Shown here: in pieces, positions 50,309 to 58,098 of the stretch | Numbering within the stretch: the stretch's first letter is position 1 | How the letters are laid out: each line of letters begins with the position of its first letter | NCBI GenBank assembly: GCA_034435835.1 | Contig: DAOTWF010000002.1 | Location: 1 to 64,000 of the forward strand | Origin: CALJTV01 sp034435835 | GTDB lineage: Bacteria > Chloroflexota > Dehalococcoidia > GIF9 > UBA5629 | DNA length: 64,000 bases | Direction: 5' to 3' | Position numbers and translations under genes: made by a program | Notes under the pieces: generated by a model | Told to the model about the DNA's origin: nothing | Database searches by the model: none | The model's input: the letters and a program-made list of their open reading frames with translations, nothing else

Positions 50309-51175
50309 TTACAGCCCAGCCGCATCCAGAATGGCAGGGACTTTCGATTCCAACCCGATTGCCATAATATGTACGCCCTGACACATGTCCTTCATCTCTC
50401 TGATCAATCGAGCGGCTATCTCAATGCCCTTCTGCAGCTTATTCTCAGCCTTGTCCATTTCCGCAATTAGCTCATCAGGCACATGTATACCGGCAACATT
50501 TTTATTCATGAACCGCGCCATCGCTGCTGATCGCAGCAACACTATGCCCACAAGCACTGGCACTCCAAATTTCCTTGCTTCCTTCATAAAAGCCTCAAAC
50601 TTCTTGGGCTCATAGACTGCCTGGGTCTGGAAAAACTGAGCGCCCGCCTTGACTTTCCTCTCCATTTTTAATAGCTGTGGTTCCAGTGGTTCAGCGCCGG
50701 GTGTCACGCAGGCACCCAAGAAGAACTTGGGAGCACCGGTGAGGTCTTTTCCTGCCAGATCCTTGCCCTGTTCCAGTTGCCTGGCAGCATAAAGCAGGGA
50801 AACAGAATCAAGGTCAAATACGGGTTTTGCGTCCGGATGGTCACCCAGCGTAACGAAATCGCCCGTGAGACACAGGACATTCTCTATCCCAAAAACATAA
50901 GCACTTAGCAAATCAGACTGCAAAGCAATACGATTACGGTCACGACAGGTCATCTGAAAGATAGGCTCGCCACCCTTCTGCTTGATAAGGTAGCAACCTG
51001 CGAGAGAACCGAGCCGCATCACCGCACTCTGTTGGTCGGTACAATTGATCGCATCCACGCGGCTTTTCAGCAACTCCACGTTCTCCAGAAACTCATGGGT
51101 ATCTATCCCTTTAGCTGGACCGACTTCTGCGGTCATCACAAACTTGCCACTGCTGAGCTTTTCCCGTAGAGTCAT
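50309..51175 (-). CDS. metF: methylenetetrahydrofolate reductase catalytic subunit (MetF)
   Basis: This 288-residue flavoprotein TIM barrel reduces methylene-THF to methyl-THF, the last methyl-branch step of the Wood-Ljungdahl pathway. Family blocks are MTAEVGPAKG, NCTDQQSAVMR, QMTCRDRNRIALQSDLL, VLCLTGDFVTLGDHP and AGAQFFQTQAVY. AAGGAGG lies eight bases before the ATG. metV lies immediately upstream, giving the MetVF type of acetogens. It probably supplies AcsE. Confidence 0.93.
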   Translation of the reverse strand: MTLREKLSSGKFVMTAEVGPAKGIDTHEFLENVELLKSRVDAINCTDQQSAVMRLGSLAGCYLIKQKGGEPIFQMTCRDRNRIALQSDLLSAYVFGIENVLCLTGDFVTLGDHPDAKPVFDLDSVSLLYAARQLEQGKDLAGKDLTGAPKFFLGACVTPGAEPLEPQLLKMERKVKAGAQFFQTQAVYEPKKFEAFMKEARKFGVPVLVGIVLLRSAAMARFMNKNVAGIHVPDELIAEMDKAENKLQKGIEIAARLIREMKDMCQGVHIMAIGLESKVPAILDAAGL

Positions 51176-51201
51176 CGGTATTTACCTCCTTTAACAGGTA
51201 G

Positions 51202-51885
51202 CTAGACCTTGGTCTCCTGCTGCTCAAGTGCCCACATCAACGTCGACCTCAGTTCTTTCGGTGGCATCATTTTCCTGTAGTCCTTGAGCACTGGCAATCT
51301 CACCATTTTGTCCAGTCTGCCAAGCCTCTTCAGCCTCTCGTAAATAAGGTGCCAACCGCACTCCCTGACCTCTGGCTCGACCTCGCATCTACCGTCTTTG
51401 GCACCACCACACGGCCCATTTAGCAGCCCTTTAGTACATGCGGTCAAGGGACATATGCCTGCAGTCATATCCAAGACGCAATCGCCACACTCGCGACAGC
51501 GCTCGGCGCCACGCCACTCACCCCTGCTTCCGCCCATATTGATGGTATTGGCCGCCGGGTGAATCAGTTTGTTGACCACAGCAGCTACAGCCTGTACCCC
51601 TATCCCACAGGTCATAACCAGCAGGGAATCTGCAGCCTGTATTTCGTCCTGGTGAGCCAGCAACCGCATCTTTACCAGCGCCTTATCACAGAGAAAGTCA
51701 ACCACACAGTACCCGGTGACAGTCTTACCTTCCTGCTCGAGCTTCTGCTTCATATCTAGCACCTGTGCCTCGTCCCCAGTGTGACAGACCTCAGCACACC
51801 CCTTACAACCGACTATAAAAACCTTTTTTTCTCCGTTCAAATAGCTCAAGATTTCCTGCAACGGCTTTAGCTGAGAGACTATCAT
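51202..51885 (-). CDS. metV: MetV-like Fe-S/zinc partner of MetF
   Basis: This 227-residue protein has an N-terminal half with VGCKGCAEVCHTGDE and a cysteine-rich C-terminal half. The latter has ERCRECGDCVLDMTAGICPLT and GPCGGAKDGRCEVEPEVRECGW, the MTHFR C-terminal domain. MetV links MetF to an electron donor. Its ATG is one base after the protease stop, with GGAGG six to eight bases upstream, so it is in the hydrogenase operon. Confidence 0.9.
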   Translation of the reverse strand: MIVSQLKPLQEILSYLNGEKKVFIVGCKGCAEVCHTGDEAQVLDMKQKLEQEGKTVTGYCVVDFLCDKALVKMRLLAHQDEIQAADSLLVMTCGIGVQAVAAVVNKLIHPAANTINMGGSRGEWRGAERCRECGDCVLDMTAGICPLTACTKGLLNGPCGGAKDGRCEVEPEVRECGWHLIYERLKRLGRLDKMVRLPVLKDYRKMMPPKELRSTLMWALEQQETKV

Positions 51886-51886
51886 G

Positions 51887-52411
51887 TCACTTTACCTCCA
51901 TAGACTGTTTTGAAAACTCTTCGATCTCCTTCAGTACTAGCCCAATAGCCTTAGGCAATGCCATCTCCACCTCGGGAGAAAGCTGCGTGCCAAATTCAAT
52001 AGTTTTTGGCTCTATGCCTATAACAACCACAGAGTCCAGTCTGCTACCTAGAAGCTCTAATAGCTTCAGCTCATCCAACAAAGTGAAGTCATGCAGTGAA
52101 AGCGGTAGCCTAGATTGCGCCTCAAGGTCATCCAGACTGAACCGATACACAGAGCCAGGCAACCCACCCCCCCTGGCAGCATCAACAAAAATCAACTTCT
52201 TAATCCTGCTATCTGCTAGTAGAAGCAATTCAGGCACAGTACCAGCATCGATAATGGCAACATTACTTTTGTCGATTCTCTCGGCTAATCTGTGAACTAA
52301 ATGTACACCTACACCATCATCGCTCAACAACAGGTTACCGATGCCGACGACGGCGACTTCGGGATAAGGAGCGAAGCCTTCGTTGTCACTAAGCGACCTT
52401 GAACACCCCAA
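51887..52411 (-). CDS. [NiFe]-hydrogenase maturation protease
   Basis: This protein of up to 174 residues belongs to the HyaD/HycI family, which removes the C-terminal tail of the large subunit after nickel insertion. The conserved blocks are VVGIGNLLLSDDGVG (Ni-sensing Asp/Glu site), IDAGTVPE, FVDAARGG and LHDFTLLDEL. The only standard start is TTG 52411, inside the end of the large-subunit gene (23-bp overlap), so the exact start is uncertain. Confidence 0.9.
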   Translation of the reverse strand: MGCSRSLSDNEGFAPYPEVAVVGIGNLLLSDDGVGVHLVHRLAERIDKSNVAIIDAGTVPELLLLADSRIKKLIFVDAARGGGLPGSVYRFSLDDLEAQSRLPLSLHDFTLLDELKLLELLGSRLDSVVVIGIEPKTIEFGTQLSPEVEMALPKAIGLVLKEIEEFSKQSMEVK

Positions 52412-53948
52412 TAGTTTCCCCCTTTGGTCTAACTAAATGGATAGCGCAAGCCAAGCAGGGATCAAAGGAACGCACAATACGTCCTATTTCGAACGGATTC
52501 TTCTCGTCCTTTATCTTGGTGCCAATGAGGGCTTGCTCCACAGGACCGGGCTGCCCTTGGTCGTCCCTCGGGCTAAGGTTCCACGTGCTCGGTACAACAC
52601 ACTGATAGTTGGCAATTTTCTTATCTTTTATCTCTATCCAGTGTCCCAGGGCACCCCTGGCAGCATCTGTAAGTCCCATACCAAAAGCCTGGTCAGGTAT
52701 CTGATAGTCTATATAAGCAGGCTCACCAGGTTTAAGCTGAAGCAACCACTCCGGCATACTGTCAGCAGCATACTTGGTTATCAAAGCCCGGGCAGCATGT
52801 CTCCCCAAGACTGAAAACAGTACCTTTGGGCTCGCTTTAAATTTCGACAGTATCGAATCAACAAGGTTCTTTACCGTTGGCTCGCCGCTCGCGTATGTAA
52901 CAGCTATGCCAGCCAACGGTCCTACCTCATAAACTTTGCCGTCATAACGGGGTGCTTTGACCCAAGAGTAAGCTCCCTTTTTACCATACTGCGGATCGGT
53001 CACGCCTTGAGTGGGATGTTTTCCCGTACTTGAATCCGCATACCACGAGTGCTTCACATACTCCGCAATCTTGTTGGGATCCAAGTTACCGACCTTCAGA
53101 TCCAAAGATACGGTACCCTGCCTGATCAACCTTTTCCGCTTGGTATAGTCGGGATTATCCCCCTCCAGATCCCACAGCCCATAAGAAAGCAGGTTACCAC
53201 ATCCAGCTCCGATCTCGAAGTAATCAGGGTAAGCTTCGGCTACAGCAAGAACATCAGGTATATAGACGTTATCGATAAATTCCCTGAGTTCATTGAGTCT
53301 CCACAAGAAGGAGGCTATTTTATCTACAGTAACAGTCTCAGTAACACCGCCGGGAATAACAGCCATGTCGTGAGGCATCTTGCCACCAAATATAGTGAGC
53401 ATCTCCTGAGCTTTGCGTCTCATCTCCAGCGCCTTCACATAATGGGCTGCAGCCTCTATGTTCATCTTATCGTTCAGACGGTAGTCCCCCTCATATCGTG
53501 GCACAAAAGGTGCCAATTCCCCGCGCTCGATAAACCGTTTCACCGAATTGAGCACCGGATCATTCCCATCATACTGAGCCACCTTGGTCACATCGACGTA
53601 GTCGAGCGCAGCCAGATGGTAGAAGTGTAAGATATGGTCTGCAATGTGGGCAGCCCCAAAAATGAGATTGCGCACAATACGGCCGTTATCAGGTATCTTG
53701 TCAGCAAGGCCAAAGGCGCTGTCCAAGCTAAGTGTAGCTGCTATAGAATGATCAGTAGGACAAACCCCGCAGATTCGTTGGGTATATCTCTGTGCATCCC
53801 GAGGGTCTCTGCCTCGCAAAATCAGCTCAATCCCACGAAACATCATCCCCGAACTATAAGCGTCCTTGACGACGCCTTTTTCCACAACAACCTCTATTTT
53901 AAGATGCCCCTCAATTCGAGTAATCGGATCCACTACGATTTTGCTCAA
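52389..53948 (-). CDS. [NiFe]-hydrogenase large subunit (group 1/2-like)
   Basis: This 519-residue catalytic subunit binds the Ni-Fe(CN)2CO site. The ligands are Cys60/Cys63 in QRICGVCPTDHS and Cys498/Cys501 in DPCLACAIH. The 15-residue tail after the last His is the peptide removed by the maturation protease. TTG 53948 is chosen because AGGAGGG lies six bases upstream and the conserved SKIVVDPITRIEGH begins there. An ATG 17 codons upstream would read through that Shine-Dalgarno. Confidence 0.94.
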   Translation of the reverse strand: MSKIVVDPITRIEGHLKIEVVVEKGVVKDAYSSGMMFRGIELILRGRDPRDAQRYTQRICGVCPTDHSIAATLSLDSAFGLADKIPDNGRIVRNLIFGAAHIADHILHFYHLAALDYVDVTKVAQYDGNDPVLNSVKRFIERGELAPFVPRYEGDYRLNDKMNIEAAAHYVKALEMRRKAQEMLTIFGGKMPHDMAVIPGGVTETVTVDKIASFLWRLNELREFIDNVYIPDVLAVAEAYPDYFEIGAGCGNLLSYGLWDLEGDNPDYTKRKRLIRQGTVSLDLKVGNLDPNKIAEYVKHSWYADSSTGKHPTQGVTDPQYGKKGAYSWVKAPRYDGKVYEVGPLAGIAVTYASGEPTVKNLVDSILSKFKASPKVLFSVLGRHAARALITKYAADSMPEWLLQLKPGEPAYIDYQIPDQAFGMGLTDAARGALGHWIEIKDKKIANYQCVVPSTWNLSPRDDQGQPGPVEQALIGTKIKDEKNPFEIGRIVRSFDPCLACAIHLVRPKGETIGVFKVA

Positions 53949-53979
53949 TTCTAACCCTCCTGCATCTTTTTCAAATGTA

Positions 53980-54870
53980 TTACTTCTTCTGCTCCACACC
54001 TATGGCAGGTAATACGGCATCAGTAAGCTTCTGGTAGAAAGGCGCCATCAGATCCGGGAACCCCGGCTCGCAGCAGCCGATGCAAGGTGACCCGGCACCT
54101 ATACACCAGTTTGTCCCGTGATTCCAAAGTCTGAGAGGACAATCAGCATAGGCCACCGGACCCTTACAACCAAGTTCATTAAGGCACCCTGGTTCACCGA
54201 ACTTCCTGGCAAATTTTCCCTCGTCAAAATAAGCCCGCCGCGGACAATTTTCATGGATCAACTTCCCGTAAAAAGCCTTAGGACGCTTGAACTCGTCCAA
54301 ATCTTCTGGTTTGGGCAAACCGTGGAGCAGTATCGCAACTACAGTACCCACAAACCAGTCAGGATGAGGCGGACATCCAGGCACGTTTATCAACGGCTTG
54401 CTGATTTTTTGATCTCTCAAAAAACTATCGACGCCGGCATAGCCACCAGGATTAGGACTACCAGCAGCTATACCACCGAACGCAGCACACGTGCCCAGAG
54501 AAACTATCGCCATGGCACTCTTGGCTAATTCCTCAACCCATATCTCCATCGGCAAAGGTTTGCCATCCCTCTCCCCCAGCGTGCCATAGATCCCATTGTC
54601 CTTTGTGGGTATAGCACCCTCAACAACCAGAAGATAGCCATCCCTGTTTTTCTTTGGCGCATCTTCAAGCACCTTGAGCACAGCTTCCCCCTGACCTGCC
54701 ATTACAGTTGCCTGAAATTTCAGATTTACATGTTTTCCGGGGATGACCTCATCAACAAGCACATTTTTGATGGTGGGACTAACGGAGTTTAAGACGGAAA
54801 CCGAACAACCAGTGCAAGTGCCAGTTTGTATCCATACCGCGGGGACTTCCTGAACTTTCGCTTTAGCCAT
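53980..54870 (-). CDS. [NiFe]-hydrogenase small subunit without Tat signal
   Basis: This 296-residue Fe-S subunit passes electrons from the Ni-Fe site. The proximal-cluster ligands are in TGTCTGCSVS, GTCAAFGG and PGCPPHPDW. The medial and distal ligands lie in HENCPRRAYF, EPGCLNELGC, YADCP and NWCIGAGSPCIGC. ATG 54870 has AAGGAGG four bases upstream. The N-terminus MAKAKVQEVPAVWIQ has no twin-arginine signal, so this is a cytoplasmic enzyme, unlike most group 1 uptake hydrogenases. It heads a hydrogenase-metVF operon. Confidence 0.93.
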   Translation of the reverse strand: MAKAKVQEVPAVWIQTGTCTGCSVSVLNSVSPTIKNVLVDEVIPGKHVNLKFQATVMAGQGEAVLKVLEDAPKKNRDGYLLVVEGAIPTKDNGIYGTLGERDGKPLPMEIWVEELAKSAMAIVSLGTCAAFGGIAAGSPNPGGYAGVDSFLRDQKISKPLINVPGCPPHPDWFVGTVVAILLHGLPKPEDLDEFKRPKAFYGKLIHENCPRRAYFDEGKFARKFGEPGCLNELGCKGPVAYADCPLRLWNHGTNWCIGAGSPCIGCCEPGFPDLMAPFYQKLTDAVLPAIGVEQKK

Positions 54871-54911
54871 GGAGCCTCCTTTCTCTAACAAGGCAAGATT
54901 GCCAAGCGCAT

Positions 54912-54941
54912 ATTTTACCCTTTTATAGCCGCCCCTGCAAA
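54912..54941 (-). promoter_or_regulatory. promoter of the hydrogenase-metVF operon
   Basis: On the minus strand TTTGCA, 18-bp spacer and TAAAAT lie about 40 bp before the small-subunit ATG. An inverted repeat TGTCA-N9-TGACA (55011-55029), about 70 bp further upstream and next to the hypE stop, could be an activator site. Confidence 0.5.
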
Positions 54942-55031
54942 CACCGCTCCAAATGGGCAACCCAGGACAGAAATGACGCCCACTAGCCGCTGAAAGTCGA
55001 ACTGACTGCGTGTCAAAAATTAAGTGACAAC

Positions 55032-56048
55032 CTAACAAATTCTGGGCAATAGCTCGCCTGTGAGCATATCCACGATGCGCGAGGCGCCCAGTCTGGTCTT
55101 CATCACCACTTTACCCCTGTGTTCCTCGGTCACCTGCCCAATAATAGCAGCCTCGCCTCCGTAGCGGTCTTGCCGCACCTTTTCCAGAATTTTGTCTGCA
55201 TCTTCCGGAGCAACAAAGGCGACCAGTTTACCCTCATTAGCAACATAAAGAGGATCGAAACCAAGCAGTTCACAGGCCGCCCTTACACCCTCGTGGATAA
55301 CTATTTTCTCTTCTTCTATCCTTACGCCTACGTTGGACTGTTGGGCTACTTCATTAAGAGTGGTCGCAAGCCCTCCGCGCGTTGGATCACGGAGGCAATG
55401 TATCTTCGATGAGACAGCAAGCATCCCCGCAACCATTTTATTTAATGGAGCGCAATCGCTTTGGACAGGCACGGAGAACCTCAATCCTTCGCGCTGGCTC
55501 ATCACAGCAATACCGTGGTCACCTATAGAGCCGCTGAGAATAATCTTATCCCCGACGCGGGCATTGGCACCTGAAATGTTTACCTCACCCGCCACCACAC
55601 CAATACCCGAGGTGTTGATAAACAACTTGTCGGCAGTCCCCCTATTCACCACCTTAGTATCGCCAGCAACTATGGTTACCCCTGCCTCTTCAGCAGCCTC
55701 TCTGATAGAATCGAGCACCCGTTCAAGTTCCTCAAAGCTAAGCCCCTCCTCGATAATGAAAGACAGGCTGAGATATAATGGATTTGCACCACTCATAGCA
55801 AGATCGTTTACAGTGCCACAGACAGCCAGCCTACCAATGTCACCGCCGGGGAAGAAAATGGGACTTACAACGTAGCTATCAGTGGTAAAGGCAAAACGGG
55901 AGCCATTAAGTTCAAAAACTGCAGAATCATCAAGCTGGTTGAGTATTGGATTGGCTAAAGGCGGTACGAGTTTCTTCTCGATAAGCTCGTGGCTGAGTTT
56001 GCTTCCACTACCGTGAGCAAGAAGAATAGTCCTGTTTCTATCTCTCAT
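55032..56048 (-). CDS. hypE: hydrogenase maturation protein HypE
   Basis: This 338-residue protein dehydrates its own S-carboxamide to the thiocyanate that provides CN ligands. The PurM-like ATP site is seen in LLAHGSGSK, AFTTDSYVVSPIFFPGGDIG and DPTRGGLATTLNEVA. The C-terminus ends in PRIC, with the essential terminal cysteine. ATG 56048 is chosen because the family starts there, directly after the hypD stop. Confidence 0.95.
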   Translation of the reverse strand: MRDRNRTILLAHGSGSKLSHELIEKKLVPPLANPILNQLDDSAVFELNGSRFAFTTDSYVVSPIFFPGGDIGRLAVCGTVNDLAMSGANPLYLSLSFIIEEGLSFEELERVLDSIREAAEEAGVTIVAGDTKVVNRGTADKLFINTSGIGVVAGEVNISGANARVGDKIILSGSIGDHGIAVMSQREGLRFSVPVQSDCAPLNKMVAGMLAVSSKIHCLRDPTRGGLATTLNEVAQQSNVGVRIEEEKIVIHEGVRAACELLGFDPLYVANEGKLVAFVAPEDADKILEKVRQDRYGGEAAIIGQVTEEHRGKVVMKTRLGASRIVDMLTGELLPRIC

Positions 56049-56049
56049 G

Positions 56050-57132
56050 TCAAACCCCGTACTGATAATAGGCAGCACAAGCACCTTCTGATGACACCAT
56101 ACACGGACCAACAGGGCTTTCGGGTGTGCATATTTCACGAAATAGGGCACAATCTACCGGCGTCTTCACCCCGCGCAGGATAGCACCACATACACACCCT
56201 TTAGCCTCTCTGACAGGCTTAATACTAACTGTAAACTGCGAGCGCGCATCAAACTGTTCGAACTCCGTCCTAAATTTTAAGCCACTGGCTGGTATGCTGC
56301 CGATGCCACGCCAGTTAGCTTCGCCAACTTCGAACACAGTGTCGATAAGTTGCAATGCCCTCGTGTTGCCATCTGGCTTAACCCCACGACGGTAAGCTAT
56401 CTCCACACAGGGATTTCCTGCCTCTATCTGATTTACTAGCATCGCTACGGAAAGCAATATGTCCAGTGGCTCAAACCCGGAGACCACGCAGGCAACACCA
56501 TAGTCCCTAGGGATAAACTCATACGGCCTAGACCCGATGATAGCACTCACATGTCCAGGACAAATGATGCCATCCAGCTTGATCTCACCCAAGGCCAACA
56601 GTGCCCTCATGACCGGCGGACACAATTTCAACAGGCAGAAGACGTAAAAGTTTCTTATTCCCTCCGCTCTCGCCTGAAGTACTGCAGCAGCGATCGTCGG
56701 CGCCGTGGTCTCAAATCCTATGCCTATGAAGATAACCTTATTTGCTGGGTTTGCCCGTGCAATCTGTAAGGCATCCTGAGTTGAATAGACGACCCTTATA
56801 TCCGCACCTTCAGCTCTTGCTTTCTGCAAACTGGAATAGCTCCCCGGTACCTTCAACATGTCCCCGAAGGTGGTAATTATGACACCCGGTAAACTAGCTA
56901 GAGCGATAGCGGTATCTATGTCCGCATTAGCAGTAACGCAAACCGGACATCCAGGGCCAGAAAGCAGCCGGACTTTAGGTGGCAACAATTGTCTTATGCC
57001 ATTCCTCATAACCGCCACCGTATGTCCGCCACAAAACTCCATCAACGCCACTGGCTTAGTAGACAATTTGTGGATCCTAGCGATTAGTCCCTTACCCGTA
57101 TCGACATCCCGGAACTCATCGATAAACTTCAT
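56050..57132 (-). CDS. hypD: hydrogenase maturation protein HypD
   Basis: This 360-residue Fe-S scaffold assembles Fe(CN)2CO with HypC and HypE. The motifs are MEFCGGHTVAVMR, SGPGCPVCVT and GIGFETTAPTIA. The 4Fe-4S cysteine region near the C-terminus is GCVCGAILRG with DCALF and EICTPESPVGPCMVS. It overlaps the end of the upstream lipoprotein gene by 17 bases. Confidence 0.95.
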   Translation of the reverse strand: MKFIDEFRDVDTGKGLIARIHKLSTKPVALMEFCGGHTVAVMRNGIRQLLPPKVRLLSGPGCPVCVTANADIDTAIALASLPGVIITTFGDMLKVPGSYSSLQKARAEGADIRVVYSTQDALQIARANPANKVIFIGIGFETTAPTIAAAVLQARAEGIRNFYVFCLLKLCPPVMRALLALGEIKLDGIICPGHVSAIIGSRPYEFIPRDYGVACVVSGFEPLDILLSVAMLVNQIEAGNPCVEIAYRRGVKPDGNTRALQLIDTVFEVGEANWRGIGSIPASGLKFRTEFEQFDARSQFTVSIKPVREAKGCVCGAILRGVKTPVDCALFREICTPESPVGPCMVSSEGACAAYYQYGV

Positions 57133-57871
57133 TTTGCTCTCCGCTCATAATTGAAGCCGCCTTTTTCGCGCTCTCCAGGTGATACAAAAGACCGTCAAGC
57201 AAAGCTAAGTACTGCTCACACCGGGCTTTGAATTTATCACCGTATTTCTTTCTGACACCATCGCTGGAGCGCCCAAATTGGGACTCAGTCTCCGGAACAA
57301 CTTGGTGCACTATGATATCCTTGTGAGCCGAAACAAGATACATAGCACCAGTCAGTGCCGATTCCAGTTGGCACCAATGTTCTTGCTTTTCATCTGGAGA
57401 TAACCTTTTGCTGGAGGAGCACACCTTTCCAGCTAAGGAAAGACAATTGTCACAAACAATAGCAAAGTTATTTGCGGTAGCATGGAAAGATAGCTTCTCG
57501 GTAAGTGGCATCCATCCAAGCCCGCTAGGTACAGAGCCCTTCTCCGCCAGATAGGTCGTCCCCGTAGCACACACTCCAGGTGGGGGCAGGACAACGCCTA
57601 TGGCAGCAAACTCTGTCCAAGTAAAGTTGTGTATCTGAGCGACCATTCGCCTGGCTGATTCCAATTGTTGTAGGACCTCTTTACAGGCAAAATCAGGATT
57701 ATCTCTGCGGAGGTGATCTACACCACTAGTGCCCTCAGAAAACATAGGCAAACGGACGCAACCGGTTAACAACAGAATAGTTAGAAAGGCCAAAACAGAA
57801 CGAACCAACATTACGACAATCGTTCTCCAGTTCCTACCTCCTGCTGCACTATCAGAAACTTCCTCATTCAT
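57116..57871 (-). CDS. cysteine-rich lipoprotein inserted between hypC and hypD
   Basis: This 251-residue protein of no recognised family has a short basic N-terminus, a hydrophobic helix and lipobox LLLTGC. The mature part has about eight cysteines (CDNCLSLAGKVC is the densest run) and helical segments. Its ATG overlaps the hypC stop by eight bases and its end overlaps hypD by 17, so it is translationally coupled in the hyp operon. An extracytoplasmic lipoprotein is unexpected for cytoplasmic hydrogenase maturation. ATG 57871 is preferred to a start 33 codons upstream inside hypC. Confidence 0.75.
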   Translation of the reverse strand: MNEEVSDSAAGGRNWRTIVVMLVRSVLAFLTILLLTGCVRLPMFSEGTSGVDHLRRDNPDFACKEVLQQLESARRMVAQIHNFTWTEFAAIGVVLPPPGVCATGTTYLAEKGSVPSGLGWMPLTEKLSFHATANNFAIVCDNCLSLAGKVCSSSKRLSPDEKQEHWCQLESALTGAMYLVSAHKDIIVHQVVPETESQFGRSSDGVRKKYGDKFKARCEQYLALLDGLLYHLESAKKAASIMSGEQNEVYR

Positions 57872-58085
57872 CTGTCTGTGCCATCTGTGCAAGTATTTGC
57901 AGGGTTTCCTGTGCCTCGGCTTCGTCAATAACGTTGATGGCATAGCCAGTATGAAGCAGTACGTAGTCACCCACCTTTACTTCAGGCGTCAACACAATAC
58001 TCACACGGCGTCTTACGCCGCCAATATCGACCTCAGCTTCGTCACCATACACCCCGACAACCTGCACGGGCACTGCCAGACACAT
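57864..58085 (-). CDS. hypC: hydrogenase maturation chaperone HypC
   Basis: This 73-residue chaperone starts with the diagnostic MCLAVPVQV, whose Cys2 binds the iron being assembled. GDYVLLHTGYAI is the second signature. ATG 58085 is chosen because Cys must follow the initiator Met. It lies 13 bases after hypF. Confidence 0.94.
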   Translation of the reverse strand: MCLAVPVQVVGVYGDEAEVDIGGVRRRVSIVLTPEVKVGDYVLLHTGYAINVIDEAEAQETLQILAQMAQTDE

Positions 58086-58098
58086 AGCTTTTCTCTCC

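Noticed and set aside
52389..52411. Frameshift between hydrogenase large subunit and maturation protease
   Set aside because: The overlap is a normal gene junction: the large subunit ends with a proper stop after its cleavable tail, and the protease is in a different frame.
55011..55029. TGTCA-N9-TGACA as a CRP/FNR site for the hydrogenase operon
   Set aside because: Spacing and half sites do not match known CRP (TGTGA-N6-TCACA) or FNR sites; only mentioned with the promoter.
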